Assembly (NCBI RefSeq): GCF_002078875.1
Contig: NC_034438.1
Span: 21,395,680 to 21,459,679, forward strand
Origin: Numida meleagris
Taxonomy: Eukaryota > Chordata > Aves > Galliformes > Numididae
Reading direction: 5' to 3'
DNA: 64,000 nucleotides
The notes under the pieces were generated by a model that had not been told where the DNA came from, made no database searches, and saw nothing but the letters and a program-made list of their open reading frames with translations. Every line of letters begins with the position of its first letter. Within the stretch, counting starts at the first letter, position 1. Made by a program: the position numbers and the translations under genes. Positions 13,001 to 26,881 of the stretch are shown here, piece by piece.

Positions 13001-16000
13001 GCGTCATGTGGCTAGTACTTCATTTTCCACAGTGATGTTACTTCACCTATCTGGGCGTTCACTTCAGAAGAAATGAAGCACTGCACAGAGAGCTAGTGTA
13101 CCTGGAAAAGAAAGGGCCACATATGGCTCTCCAACTCAAGCACTAAGACTGGGAAAGTGCTTGTCCACCTCTGCTGTTCTACACAGTCTCACAGAGTAAA
13201 ATTAAGTACTTGCTAATGATGGTGCTGAATCTACTTGGTCCATCTATTGCCTTGTTGGTTTCAAATTTTGAGGGAAGCGAAATAGTTGCACATTTGTCAT
13301 GGTTCTTTGGAGTTAAGGACAACTAGTTATGCCTCACAAGTGAGTAAGTGTGGTTTCTGAAAAGTGGTTTCTACACATTCTTTACATTCCTTTTTCTGAA
13401 AAGATTGAATAACTCAGTATCTTGATTCCTGTTTCACATTTTTGACAGCTTAAATGCTCCTTATGGAAGAAGAGGTTACTTCCCTGCAGTAGGTACATCC
13501 AACACCATGTTTCTGCTGAGCCTGCAGTGAATCAAATTAATCTCTGCATGCTGTACTAGTAACCCTCACTGCTTAATCTTGACTTGGTCCTTCAATTCTT
13601 TTTGTCACTGCAGTTATTAAAGTGCAGGACAACAAGTATTTTGTGTGTGAGGACAAGTGTAAACACAGTACAGTCCGTGTAAGAAAATGGGTAGATGCTC
13701 ATTTTGTTTCTAGAAATGTGGGCTTATTGTAACAAATTTTGAAATATATTGTGGAATAGAGCCATTCTGCCCTCTTCCAGTTACCACACTTTCCCACTAA
13801 CACTGTCAAAACATACAAATTATGTAGTAGAGCTAAAATGACTTTGATAAGCAAAAAAGAAACTAGTGAGACCTGCACACTAAGCAAATACCCTAAAATT
13901 TTTAATATTTCCCTTGCCACAGATACGTTTCCTGCCACTTAAGCTTATGGTAGGTATACTGCATTATACAAAATGCCACATCACAGAACAATAAAATGAA
14001 TTTATGGTAAAAAGTATACCTTTTCAGTTTAAACTAGAAAGCCTACTCCTCTTCCCTTCTATATAGTCTTTTTTATGCACAGCACTTATTTTTAAATGTT
14101 TTAAAACCAAATAGAAAAAAGCCCTCAGATTCTTCCTGCATACCCAGATGCAGAAATACAAAAATAAAATCTCACTGCAGAACTAAGCTCTGAACTGCCC
14201 AGAATGTCCCTCTGTTATCAAGTTAGTCATGTTCATACATCACAAAATCCGCAAATTCTACGTGTTTGTCAAAACCGTTTTCTTAGTTACATCTGCTTAT
14301 ATTGAAGAAAATAGCACAAAATTGTATGAACTTCAGTGGAAAAAGGGTCCATTTCTAAAATAACAACTTTGAGCAGAGAGTTCCTCTTGTGTTTTGGGTG
14401 TAAGTAAGTTTGACTCAGAAGCTCTTGCCAGAAAACTGTTTTTACTGAAAGAGAATAGAAGCTGGCAAAATTTAGGTGATAATTTCTAGATTTCTGTGGA
14501 TGCAATTGTAGGGCATATTTGGAGGAAACAGACAATTTAGTGCTGTATGTCCTCTCCTTCTTCCTTATTTTCTTGACTTCTGTGCTATATCTGGATGTCC
14601 TTGGTACAAACGCAAAAGCTGATTATTTTTAAGTACATTGTGTTTAAATTCCTTATACAAATGTGTATGTGGATATAACATTTATGACACCCATTTAGCT
14701 TCCTACTATAGAAGCAATGTCAAAATATATACTTTCAAGCATGAGTAAGGCAGATGTGAGAAACCTGACCTGGAAAATGACCTAGTTTCATGGTCTCTAT
14801 CTGTCCTAGTTTGTACCAAAATGATCTGAAGACATTTGGTGTCTACAGATGTAACATTGCAGGTCTCTGGTTCTCTTTCTCATTTATGAGAGCCAGATAT
14901 AATCATTATACTGTTTTCTAGGATATCAGAAATGACTGGTTTTCTCAGTGTCTGCGTTGTAACACTGAGACATGTATAGAACTCAGCAAGAGATAAATGA
15001 AGAAAATCTGTAAAACTTAAAAGCTTTGTGACATAGGTACATGTGTATATATATGTGTAATTGTGATACTAAGACTACTGTGGGAGCTGATGGCAGTTCC
15101 TAGTTCCCAGGTCCAGATAAGTACTCTGGCTTTATCCCAGCTGTGTGTTTGGATGAGATCACCATGTACACCCTTGTTTATTCACACCCCAGAAGCATGT
15201 CATGGTATCTGCTGGAAGGAATCTCAGGTACTTTGTCCAAAAAGAAGCTGGAGTGCAGTTATCCAAGTCCCCATATTGGCCAGCTTGAGAATGGAGACCA
15301 TGACTATAGCACTCAACTTAGATGTAGTTATTTGGCAATGGAAAGAGTAAATGCTGTTAATCTGGGGTACTGGAACCTGACAGCTACCTGAAGAATGATA
15401 TGCTTGCTTCCAGATGGTTAATGGCCTTCCGCCCTATCCTGGACATACACATTTCAACCTCATTTGATTTTGTTTCTTTTTTAAAAAATCCAAATGAATT
15501 AGGGTTCTGTGTCAGAGTAAGTCATAATTTGATCGAGATTTGTGTTTTCAAAGTTGTATAATTGATTTATGTGATATAACATTGTTTACTTAAAAAATAA
15601 ATGGTCTAATGCATACATTTCACAGTATTAAGAACTGAATTTTGTCCGAAAGTACAATCTGCAAAAGCTGTCTCAACAGGCATACTTATGTATGTATCTC
15701 ACTTCCTTTTGCTTTCAGTGAGACTTGTCAGAGGGGGCAGACTTGCAATGTCAGAGCTGGCCAGCCAGGATTTCTGCTGAATCCTTCCCAAGGTGCCAGC
15801 CTCCCATTCAGTCGCTGAATGGCAGACACTTCTCTTGTTCCTACCCTCTGGTTCCCAGTGAGCTTTCTGACCTCAGTTTTCTACATTAGAAAAGTTTACT
15901 TTACATCTCTTATCTCAGTTAAGATTTCTATTCATTTAAAGAGTTATGCTTTAGCTATACAACACTATAGGGTGTTTGCATTAACTACATAAAATATAAT

Positions 16001-17508
16001 AGTGGGTTAATAGTGGAATAACTTCCCTATGGAAAATAATTATAGTTTTTACCCTTCCAGAGTTGGAGTAAAATGCTGCAGGGATAAGAGAACTTATTAC
16101 TGTTAACTCCCTAAATCCTAATGTAACAGCTGAACTGAAAAGTTGGGTCATTTTTTCATTCAGCAAATTATCATGACATAAAGTTGAGAGATTTGTACAT
16201 ATTATCCTTTCCAATGCTTCTTGAGCTTTTATGTCATTGACAGTATCTTTTTTTTTTTTTTTGAATGGATCAAGCATTTAATCATTTGATTTGTCTAGAA
16301 TCTCATTTTAGAAGTCATTATTAAATCCATCAGGACCTAGAGCTGTGTTAGAATGATTTAATATCCTTAAAGTTCTTCTATATTTGCTAGCAGTCCTAAT
16401 TATCACATTAAATGTACCGCAATGACAGAAAAAATGTAATACATCAAAATTTTTATAAATGGTTTTGAAAACTTGGGAATATTCATTTTAAAAGGAGAAG
16501 ACATGGCTGCTGAAAGAGTTTCTTAAACTACTATTTAAGATGTCGTAGAACCTCTCTTCATTTAGTTGTCGACTGCATTATTGGAAATAATTATTTATTT
16601 TAAAGAGATGGCTAAGAGTTTACTTGTCATCTCATAAGCATACTTCAGAGTGTATTGCACTGTATATATACAATGTTAAAAGGACTTTAAAATCACTAAA
16701 TAAGCTAAGGAATTTTGAATAGGTCAGAAACAAAGTTTCTTGAGTAATTATACAAAATTATAATCATATGCATTATGACTGTTAAAAAACAGACTCACAC
16801 AATAGGCTATATGCCAAATATTTATTTAGTAGGCATTTTAAAAATATTCCTGTATATTTGCTTGCCTTGTGGATGACCTCAGATCTGGCATATCTCATTA
16901 AAGCCCAATCCTTACAATGAACATAACATTATTAAGTTTTGCCTGGCATTTTCTGTGATATTTGCTGCTTTAAGGTGGGTATTTCATAAAGAAATTATTG
17001 TTGCAACAGTTCTGTGAGTGAAGTAGGTTTTGTCTTTATTCAAGAGGAACAGGAGTTTCAACTGTTAAAGACACACTGATGTGGTGAGCTTTGATGAAGA
17101 TGCAACAGGCCAGCTTTTCAAAGTGCTTGGTAAGGCTTATTTAAAAGTTTTCCAGTGGATTATTCCTTTATGGTTTCTCATGAACATTACTGATTGAGAA
17201 AGAAAAAAAAATATTGCATTTCTCCGGGAATTCCTGATACGTATATTTTTATTTTTGCAATTATTTTTTTTTAAAGTATTGTTCAACATTTGATTTCAAG
17301 TATCTTCCTCACAGTAAGAGAAAGGATAGTAGAACAAAGTTTACGTTTTCACAGTTTAAGTAGTGCAAAGTAGTTAAGTAATGCAAAGTAGTTAATTGAC
17401 ATTAAACAAAGTGTGTTGTAGTGGTTACATGTGCATTTCTGTTCTTCTGTGCAATTTCATTTCTTGCTCTGCTCTGTGAGCTTTCATTATACAGCTTCAT
17501 TGGATTGC

Positions 17509-17526
17509 TTTTTTTTTTTTTTTTTT
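17509..17526. repeat. Poly-T run of 18
   Basis: Uninterrupted T run followed by CCCC. No retroposon body is recognisable on its A-tail side. Confidence 0.9.
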
Positions 17527-20404
17527 CCCCTGTAGCACTCTGTTTTGTGGTTCCCTTATCATTCTGGACACATTTTTCTGCTTCTGTTACAAGTAAATGA
17601 GGCACCTACCTGATTGTCTCATTCCCCACCTGAATCCAATTAATCCCTGGATTACTGCCTCTCTGTACATTGAATGGGACATTCTTTTTGAAAAGGCTGG
17701 GTGCCGGACACATCATTAAAAATCAACATACATGCACACTGACAGAGGGAAGCTAAGGTTACAAAGGAAACCTCAGTTCTGATATTTCTTAAATTTGGGG
17801 TACTTAACTATGCAGCCATACTGGGCAGCTGGAGCAGGCCAACAGGAGGGCATCCTACCACAACAGGAGCCTGAAAACTCTGGTCTCAGCCTGGCTGCTT
17901 GATAGAAGTATTAACAAGGAGTTTGGGATTTGGGGATCGCATGCAGGTTATGCCAAGGGATATATCCTGGTGCCTACCTCCTAATGCCTGTAGCATTTTT
18001 TTTGCCCTGATATCTTGCTCTTCTTTCTTTTCAACAGTTTCCATGTTTTTGCTCAGACTCACCTTGTGCTCTTCTCCTTGCAGTGAAGACCAGCCTTCCT
18101 GTTCTCCTACTCCTTTCACTTCCCTCCAGTTTGTAGCCCTTTGCAACATAGATCTGGTAGTAAAGACCATGAAAGCACAGGAGAGATGTCCCACAACAAT
18201 ATTTAGCATTCTGAAAAGTAGTGTCAGTAAAAGCTTCTCTCAGCCTTTGTGACTCTCTTGTGCTTGTGTCAAAAGCACACTCATTTCACCTTTGGGTGGT
18301 TTACAGTGTACATAAAGATGTTTTTATAATGGTCCTGAATGAACTAAGGTATGTCTATTGTCAAATTTGGCTAGATTCTCATAGTGATGCTAAAATCACA
18401 CCCCTGTCAGCAAGGTGGTCCTTCCACCAAATTTTGTTTCTCTTTCTGGAGTGTAAAAGCACAGGAGCTTTATATTGAATGGCTGTGAGAATTTTTATGA
18501 TGGTTCAACAATGAATTAAGCAGCATGATATTCTTGGAAAATGGCTGAATTGCTTTGATTGACAATTCCACAGTTAAAATAATGATAATAAAAGAATTCT
18601 ATTGCTACACTAACAAAATCTATTGATCACAACCTCAGCTAAACTCTTATCGTAGAAAACTTTATCCTGAATGGGTTGTGTAATTATAAGCAACCCAAGA
18701 CAGTTACGATATTGAAAGTGTTGGGCAACCCCATGACCACATTTCGACCTGGTATGAAGAGTGAATTATTCTTTCAATATACATCCCTGGTTTTGACATA
18801 TTTCTTAAATTGCTTGTGTTGGAAAAGCTTAAGCTATGACAATGATTCATACGGGCATCTTTTTTATTAATGTGTAAGATTATATTTTTCAGTCTGAATG
18901 GTTTTACCATAACTCAGGTCTGGGAATCAGTGCATCCCCTGCTGTACTCATTAATTACAACAAAGAAAAACTACCACCGGGGAAGCATAAACTCTCAACA
19001 CTTAATAAATGAAGACAAGTTTGCTTAAGCACTTTGAATTTATTACATTGTTGCCGAAAACAGGCAAGAAAGTTGAAATACATATGTAAAGATAATTTGG
19101 AACACGAAAATCAATACTTCGAGAGGAAGAGAAAGGGGAAAGGAAAGAAAGGTAACGCATTGAGAAGGTGCAAATTATTTGCCATCAAATTTGTTGGTAT
19201 TGAAACTGGTGAATTATGAAATTAACTATAGAAATTGCATGTATATATATGAATCTTGCATTACTTCAGAATACTGTTGTTATTGTTGTTGCAATTTATT
19301 TATTTTTGAAGCTCTCACTATTTTTTCCTGGGAGAAAAATTTGCTTTCTTAGTACATTTGAGAGTTTAGTTGGGTTTCCAGAATCTAGAATTATCTCCTT
19401 GGCTACGAAGCCAGCTGGCACTAGCCCTTAATTTTTTCCACAACTCGTATTGGCCAAATGTACAATAAAGTCTAATACTTTCACAGCTAGCTACCTGAAA
19501 TTAGCTTCCTACATAAAATCATCCTGATTTCAGAGGATTTGTAAGCCTCTAAGGATTTTATGTAGTTTTTTATGAGTCTGACTTTCGAGTATTTACTTTT
19601 AAAAAAAGTATTTACCACTGCTTACAATCTGGAACACAAAAGCAGAATGTTTTGAATTTTTAACATACAATCTTTGTACAAGCTGAAAGTTTCCTCCATC
19701 CCCATTAATTGGTGTTTTTCTTTTAAACTGTCAGGTACTGATACAAAATAGTATTGAGATTTTGGTACTAAGAATATGGATTTGCCAACTTCAGCTACCA
19801 AAACGCTACTTTTAAATACCTATTTTCAGATCTAACTATGGTAGTATTAAACTACTAATTAGGCAGATACAACATAGAAAAACAGCTGAAAAAACTAATA
19901 ATATTTTAGTCAAACTACCAATGGTCATAGAGTAGTACTACAGACATAATTAATCCATCAACAGATCAAATAAAAACCAATTTTTTGTCTAGAATCCACT
20001 GAATTAGAACTTTGTTTATTTCATACCTTTCATAAAACCTGGTCAAAAATTCATAAGATGTAGAGACCAAGCATCCCTCTTGACAGAAACAAGCTTCCAG
20101 TGCAGATAAGGTAAGCAGAGAATCCTGGCAGCTTTAGAAAACCTTTGTCTCATGAACATGCTTATATCATAGGGAATGATGGCTACAACGAGTTTCTTCT
20201 CTATTCATTCTCTCCTAGAAATACAACTGAAAACACAGTTTTGATACATGGTAGGACAGAAATATAGTCAACCAAAATAACTATGGTAGGATAAAGAAAA
20301 CTAAACCCCTCTGTCACATGATTTCACTTTGAAAATTTGAAGTATTGAAGGATGTTGTTTTTGCTATTAACATTTATGCCAAAGTGATACATGGAAACAA
20401 ATGA

Positions 20405-20466
20405 ACAAACAAACAACACCCCCCCCTCCCAACCCCGCAAAAAAAAACCCCACAAAAACCACAACC
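20405..20466. repeat. A/C-only low-complexity tract
   Basis: About 60 bp of almost pure A and C, with AAAC units, a C8 run, then A9 and CCCCAC-type words. It is strongly strand-asymmetric simple sequence with no gene or tail structure attached. Confidence 0.7.
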
Positions 20467-23400
20467 CACACAGAACTGTTTTCTAACTCTGGTAGGTTGA
20501 GAAAGTAAAAGTTAGCGTTTAAATATTTTACTTTACACATAAGGTATATGCGCTAAAAATCAAATGCATCTTCCTAGATTTTGTGTCGTGACATTATGAG
20601 TTTGGGAGAAGATGGTCGTAGTTATTAATGGAAGAGAGAACAAAACACATTGCAATTCAGAATATTCATCCTATATATGTTCATCAGAGACTTAGCTTTT
20701 ATTCTTTCTGTAAGCAAGGCTGTCTGAGCAAACAAAACTATAGTATGCATATACTATGCCTCCATTTTTAGGGCTCCCACACAATAGTTGATTTCTCTGA
20801 GAAAATCACAGCTTTTCCCCAGGCACAGTGCCTGCTCTATTTAGGAATTGTGAGGCCTGGGATGAGGGCAGGGAGAGCTCAGAAAAACCCTGTGGGCTGC
20901 CTCAGACCTGTTTCTGCCTCAGTAGTTGCCATGGAGCTTTGGAGAACCTGACAATTCAGGGCAATCACTGGATCTCATATTCATTCCCCATTTTCATGTT
21001 GATTTTTAAAGAGGCTAACATTCGACATGGAGAATTTCTGTCCACAAACTCAGTGGCCTATACCAACGCTGTCAACTAGGGCCTTAGTATTTAAGGAAAG
21101 GATGCCAAATAGACAGCTGAGGACTTCTGCACCCTCCTGGGGAAGTCCACCAGCCCCGTGAGCCTGGAAAATCAAAGCATTTCTCAGGGCAGAGGTGTAA
21201 ATTAGTTTTACTTTATTTCTACTGAGCTAGAAGTTAATGCATAGTTTTGCAACACTAAGGAGAGTGATCAGAATTCAGCATAGAATGCAGCCATGCTGCT
21301 CTAGTTTATATTTAGTGTTCCATAGCTGCCTCTCAGCTAGACCACGAGGCTGTCTGTGTAGCCATAGCACAGCAAGAATCTCAAAAAGTCCCTGATTCTC
21401 CCTGTTCTATCTGCATCTGGAGTTTTAGTTAGCTCTAATTTCTATGCTGAGCCTGAGCCATATGTTCCTGTCTATCTGTTGTTTGTCTTTGATGGACACT
21501 AGGATACTGTGTGGTAAAATGAGAAATGATCATTTCCTTCCTACTTTTCTGGTTGCAGCACTGTGAAGGAGCAATGGTAACCTTTGTTAAAATGTGTTGT
21601 GAGAAGCAATAGCTTTTCAGTGATTTCATGGGCATCATAATATTGAATTTAGTATTAAAAACAGACTTCATAAAGCAGAGTGTGAATTTGAGAACGGGGC
21701 TCTTCAACTGAGTAACGTTCCTGTCATATGCCAGTTGGTAACAAGCATGTGCCAAACTCACGCTGCTCTTCCCTGCTGCTGGTGCATTGCTATATGCCTC
21801 TACCACACATATGTTGCAGAGGGGAGGGGGAATTTGTGGAAGGCTCCTTGCTCAAGGGTTATCCATCAACAGACCTAGTGCTTCTGTCAGCAGGACTTGT
21901 GCAATATAATCCCTTCCAATTCAGGACATGTCACAATTCTATGCTATGAAAAGGTCTGCAGAATTTGCTGCTGGTACATCTCTGTGTCTGAAGTCAAATT
22001 AAGACAGTATCACTTCTTCTGGTCCCTGACAGCACATCATCTGACAGCCTCAGTGAACCTGCCTGAAGCTGAGAGCAGGGGCTTCTGATGATAAGTCACA
22101 GTGGTGTGACCCCACAGCAATGCCTTGAGGGGAACCTGATCAGCAGGGTTTGCTTCACCCTCTTCCCACACAACTTTCTGACTCCCTGTGATACATAATG
22201 GCCCAAGGAGTGTAGGGCATAATTCTTGGATTTTACCCTGAAGGTATGAGAACGGTAAATGTCAAAGTGTAAACATTTGCCAGAGGTTTCCTCTAAGCAT
22301 GATTTCCTGCAGGTCTCCTGACAGTGATTCATGCACTGCTCTTGTAGCTCCTCAAGTGCCAATAATCAGGGAAGGTGTCTTTAGCAATTATGCTGTTCAG
22401 TCCTGATCACATCATCTCTAGCTGACAAGTTGGTAGCACTCCTTGGACTTGATGAAAGCACCTACAGCAGGTGGAGGCCCATGGCAGCTATTTTTTCTCC
22501 CCTGGCAGAGATACCTTACATCTGGTAACACAGTTATTATACAGTATGTTATGTTTTTCTTGGGTTTATTACATGTTCCACTGACTATTTCTGTTCCGGC
22601 AAGTACCTACTGTTGCAAGGATTTACAGGGTGGCATGACCAGCCTGTTCAGGCCTCTCGAGATGATCTGCAGCTCATCAGCATGTTCAAATGCCCTTGCT
22701 TCATGCTTTGCAAATGCCACAGAAAGTAAACTGTGCTTTGCCTTCATTGTCATAAAAAGCTCTTTAAAGGAGAGAGAGACTCTGAAATGATTCTCTTGGG
22801 AACGCATGAAGTGGGTTCTGCTTCCTCTGAAGTAGGAAATTCCCTCTATCCTATTGCATAAGGGGACTCTCAAGTATAAGAAAGGACTTCCATGCCATGC
22901 TGTGTGCTTGGTGGTGCCTGCCCTAGCCCACAGTCAAGAGCTGAGGTTGTGTTGTTTTATCTGCTTCTGACCCATTGCTGTGGTCACTATCCATGCCATG
23001 GATGCCAATAGATTGCACCCCACCAAATAAAACATTTTGCATTAATCATATTGGATACTGCTTGAGAGAGGTACTGTAGAGATAGAGCACATCACGTAAA
23101 AAGTTAAGATGGTCTTCAAGGCACCACAGTATGGGTTTTCGTAAGTCTGAATTCCAAAGAAAAGCACTCTGATTTCAGGGAGGAACACAAGGAAGTGAAT
23201 GCTTCTCTCAGCCCACTTTCTGCTAGTGCTTCAGGTACACAGCTTTTTTTCCAAAGGTAAGGCAGGAACAGAAGTGAATGAACCACCTCTTACGGTAAGA
23301 ATGTGCTAATGAAACATTTATGCACCACCAGTGCAAAAGTCTGGAATTAAAAATTGAAAAGCCTATTCACATTACAATTTGCTTTCAGGATTGGCAGTAA

Positions 23401-26290
23401 TTGGCAATAGTGTTGGCAGTCTCCACAGGGAGGGCAAGAACTGAATGAGCATGGAGACCTACTCATCTGAAGAAGGGGTGCTTCCAGGTCAGCTTGATGC
23501 ACAGGTACTATGCAGAGGGGAAGCAGTGCGCTGTTACTGCCGCAGTGCAGCTCCATTATTTGGAGAGGCCTGTACTGCCAGAGCTGCCAGTCATCTCTGG
23601 GGAATTTCTCCGATGCTAACCCCGCTCTCTCAGAGTGTTTTTGAAAAATGCTTTTTTTGTAGATGTCAACTTTGGTGTAAATATGCAGAATCAAATTTAA
23701 AGGAGAGTGTTCTGAGCAGTGTAAGAGGGGTTGATGGAACTCTGCCTAGTTATACCTAAAAAGCAATGATTTAAAGAGGAGCAATGCCATTAAACTACGT
23801 GATAGTTACTTCAAAAACCATATTTTTTTTGCATTTGACCCATTTGAGCTATCCCATGGCACTATTGTTTGCCCTGCTACCTGTTCCAGTGGTTTTTAAT
23901 TAATTTTAATTAATCCTGAGTTGCACTTTTCTGTTTTATTCAATACACTACTACGACATTCACTTTCTGTGCCTGTCATTTTTACTGTGTATTTACTTCT
24001 CTGAGTCTCCACTATTACTTGTTAGGGGAAGACTCTTAAAGTCCAGTAACAAAACTGATATGTATCTCCCTATGTTTCTCATGCTGTCCCTTGTATAAAT
24101 TTGACGTGCTGACCATGTTTCTACACCTCTTGCTTCTTTTTCCAATATTTCCTTTCCACCTGGTATTCATATGCCAAACTTATTAGCCTGTCATTCTTCG
24201 ATTAAGGTCGTAGGGAGGAGGTGTGATGCTCTGGAAGGGAGGGGAAACAGGAGGAACAAAGCTCTTCCTTGCCTGGAGTACAGAGCAGGAGGGGCAAGGA
24301 GCAGCTGTGCGGCAAGAGCAGCTGCTGTAGCTGTGAGTGGGAGGCTGCTGCCTGTACTAAAGAGGTCAGAAAGGGAAAGCTGAGCAGGATGTCTCCACCA
24401 GACAAACTCAGTGCCTGGCTAGAGGTGCTCAAAGCTTACAAAAGCTTGGCCATCTTCTTAAAAACGTTTTTGAAATGACCTTCTCAAGACATGCCATGTA
24501 GTCAGAGCTCTACCATTGAAGTACATCACTGATTTGTGGCAGTGAAGTATAAGCAATGCTTTCACTAGGATATAAAATGTTGTAAAATTCTGTATTTGCA
24601 GCATTTAGCTTTAGCTCACGTTAGCAACTCTAGGCAGTGCAGCAGCCCTCCTGTGTTTAAGGTAATGTCAGCAGAGCGTGTGGTCTGACACAGTCTATAG
24701 GCCAGGGCAGAACAATAGTCTCATTTGTCTCAGTAACTCTGGGGGCAATATTACAAATCTCGAGTGCTTTCTCAGATTTCAATTTATTGCATATATTGGA
24801 GCAGTGACTACTCTGATACATGCCTTGCTGCCCCCAGATTACAGGGGTTCTTCTGGCAGCTGGTAACGGCTATGCAGAAGCACTTTCGCTGGGCTCTGTT
24901 GTCCCCAGTCTTGTCTCATGCGGGAAGAGAAAATGACTAAGATCTGCAGTGTTGCATTTTGCCACCTGGCAATTTTCTTACACACTGAAAATTCACAGGT
25001 AGGAAATTAAGCCCGTTATTCTGCTATGAGAATGACACTGAACCAGAGGCCAGGGGACAGCTGGCTTGGCAGTGGAGGACTCAGGAATTACAGGAAAGTC
25101 CAGTTTTTGTAGGTGCATGAGTGATGTACAGAACCTGGAGTACTGGAGTAGAACTTCACAATTTATACATTTGTTATGGTTAGGATTAGAGTAGAATTTG
25201 TGTGTAATTAATTCAGCCATTACTGTTATTTTTTCTGTGTGTTTTGTGCATATGGCTCAAGTTCTCTGGCCACTACATAGAGGTATAGACAAATTTCTGG
25301 GTCAAATTCTGACCTAAGTGACTATTCTAATCTTCTTACCTAACAAATTAACTTTTAGGAATTTTAAAGGCCTGATCTTACTGACAAGAAACTGCCTGAT
25401 ACTGACAAGAAACAACAGAGAACTATCAGCATGGTAACCTGCTATCCTGCTTAAGTATCTCGTTCAGAGCAGAGGACTAAGAACTGGGGAATTTTACAGA
25501 GTTATTTTTCCTTCCAGTGTCCATATAGCCATAATCCATAGAGCCATTATAACATTATTATTTTTTTTTCCATTTTCCATCTGGGAATGCTGGATAATGG
25601 TGAAATAACAAATCTGAGAAAGGGGACAGTACTCGCATTCTGTTTCCTACTCTCATTATCTATGTATTGTGTTAATTAGAACACTTCAGTAACTACTCTG
25701 AGCTTGCATTTCTGTAAAATGAAGATGATATCTGCTCCATAGCAATGCTTTGGGACTTAATTCATTACCAAAGCACTTAATCTGTTTTGATTCCACAGTT
25801 GGATTAGCCCAGGGGACTCTGGGCTGCACAGGCATCAGCAAGTAAGGGGCTGGTGTGTGTGCGCATATATATGCTATATGTCTACATATAATTCTAGTAC
25901 ACCAGTAAAGAACCTCTGCTATCATTACAGACACCTCAGGTGTCTATGAAAAAGAATATTTTAAAGGAATATTTAAAAACACTATGTAAAAAATTGTCAG
26001 GGCAACCGTTGAGGCCCTTAAAGATGAAGGCGTTCTCTAGGAAGATTTGCAAAAGCTTTCAGGTGCCTGACTCCTATGATCTGCTTTGGTGTCAGTGCCT
26101 TTGAAAGCCATCCACAAATCCCAGTGGCAATGTCCGTTTCATAGCCAAACCCCCAAAGGGACCTCGTTCACTGCAAGATGCCAACAAGGTATCTCACAAA
26201 GGGCACCGTGCTAGCGTAAGCTGCCGGCAGCTTCTTTTCTACCGGCGCACTGGGAGGAGAAAACCCTACCGCCGTGCGAACACCTGTCCC

Positions 26291-26340
26291 TGCCGAACGC
26301 CGCCGAGCGCCGCCGAGCGCCGCCGAGCGCCGCCGAGCGC
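26291..26340. repeat. 10-bp GC-rich tandem repeat (CGCCGAGCGC)n
   Basis: Five consecutive 10-bp units: the first is TGCCGAACGC and the next four are identical CGCCGAGCGC. The array ends only about 20 bp before the N gap. It lies in the promoter or 5' UTR zone. Such CpG-rich arrays are prone to length change and sequencing failure. Confidence 0.95.
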
Positions 26341-26362
26341 GGCCAGCGGTCCTCCCCCACCG

Positions 26363-26557
26363 NNNNNNNNNNNNNNNNNNNNNNNNNNNNNNNNNNNNNN
26401 NNNNNNNNNNNNNNNNNNNNNNNNNNNNNNNNNNNNNNNNNNNNNNNNNNNNNNNNNNNNNNNNNNNNNNNNNNNNNNNNNNNNNNNNNNNNNNNNNNNN
26501 NNNNNNNNNNNNNNNNNNNNNNNNNNNNNNNNNNNNNNNNNNNNNNNNNNNNNNNNN
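26363..26557. other. Assembly gap, 195 Ns
   Basis: A run of 195 undetermined bases lies inside the CpG island, between the GC-rich tandem array and the presumed 5' UTR. Its true length is unknown. It may hide the transcription start site or an upstream part of the first exon. Confidence 1.
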
Positions 26558-26665
26558 GCCGGCCCTGCCTCTCACCGCCTCCCGCCGCCCGGGGAACGCG
26601 GTGCGTTTCGGTCCGGCTCGGAGCAGCGCGGCGGGGTGCAGTGGGTACGCTTGGAGCTCCCGGCC

Positions 26666-26806
26666 ATGGCAGAGAAAGTTTCGGTGGCTGCCGAGCGGCC
26701 GCGAGCCGCCGGTTCCTCCTGCTCCGGCTCCTCCTCCGGCTCCGAAACTCTGTCCGAAGAAGGAGAGCCCGGCGGCGGGGCGGCGGCGGCTCCCGGCGAG
26801 AAACGG
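26666..26806 (+). CDS. Predicted coding first exon of an unrecognised gene
   Basis: The start codon sits in a strong Kozak context (GGCCATGG) inside the CpG island. The frame runs 47 codons, starting MAEKVSVAAERPRA, followed by a Ser/Gly-rich stretch (about residues 16-28), an acidic ETLSEEGE patch and a Gly/Ala-rich tail ending GEKR. It then meets a good splice donor, GTGAGC, at 26807, leaving phase 0. The composition is that of a disordered N-terminus, as often found in exon 1 of vertebrate intracellular proteins. No signal peptide or membrane segment is visible. A second donor (GTGAGC at 26876) would extend the exon in frame by 23 codons with an acidic stretch (DEDDASLEERDEE). I do not recognise the protein and give no function. 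No downstream exon in the window can be assigned to it, so the first intron would exceed 37 kb if the gene continues to the right. Confidence 0.6.
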
Positions 26807-26812
26807 GTGAGC
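26807..26812 (+). other. Splice donor 1 of the predicted first exon
   Basis: ACGG|GTGAGC follows codon 47 in phase 0. It matches the vertebrate donor consensus well. Confidence 0.55.
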
Positions 26813-26875
26813 CGCGGCGGGCGTGCGGACGAGGACGATGCTTCGCTGGAGGAGCGCGATGAGGAGGTGCGCGTG

Positions 26876-26881
26876 GTGAGC
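26876..26881 (+). other. Alternative in-frame splice donor 2
   Basis: GCGTG|GTGAGC lies 69 bp after donor 1 and also leaves phase 0 (codon 70). The sequence between the donors stays open and encodes a strongly acidic run, so either donor, or both, could be used. Confidence 0.45.

Larger units (their letters stand above)
6997..26219. other. Long AT-rich intergenic sequence
   Basis: About 19 kb without a recognisable gene or a clear transposon. All open frames are under about 125 codons and none shows domain-like sequence. It contains a 19-bp perfect duplication (10013-10050), homopolymer runs (for example T at 17509-17526) and an A/C-only tract near 20405-20465. It is inferred to be the upstream flank of the CpG-island gene. 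Confidence 0.55.

Noticed and set aside
24230..24480. Purine-rich GC stretch with small overlapping ORFs
   Set aside because: No Kozak start, splice signals or domain; CpG is not enriched as in a promoter.
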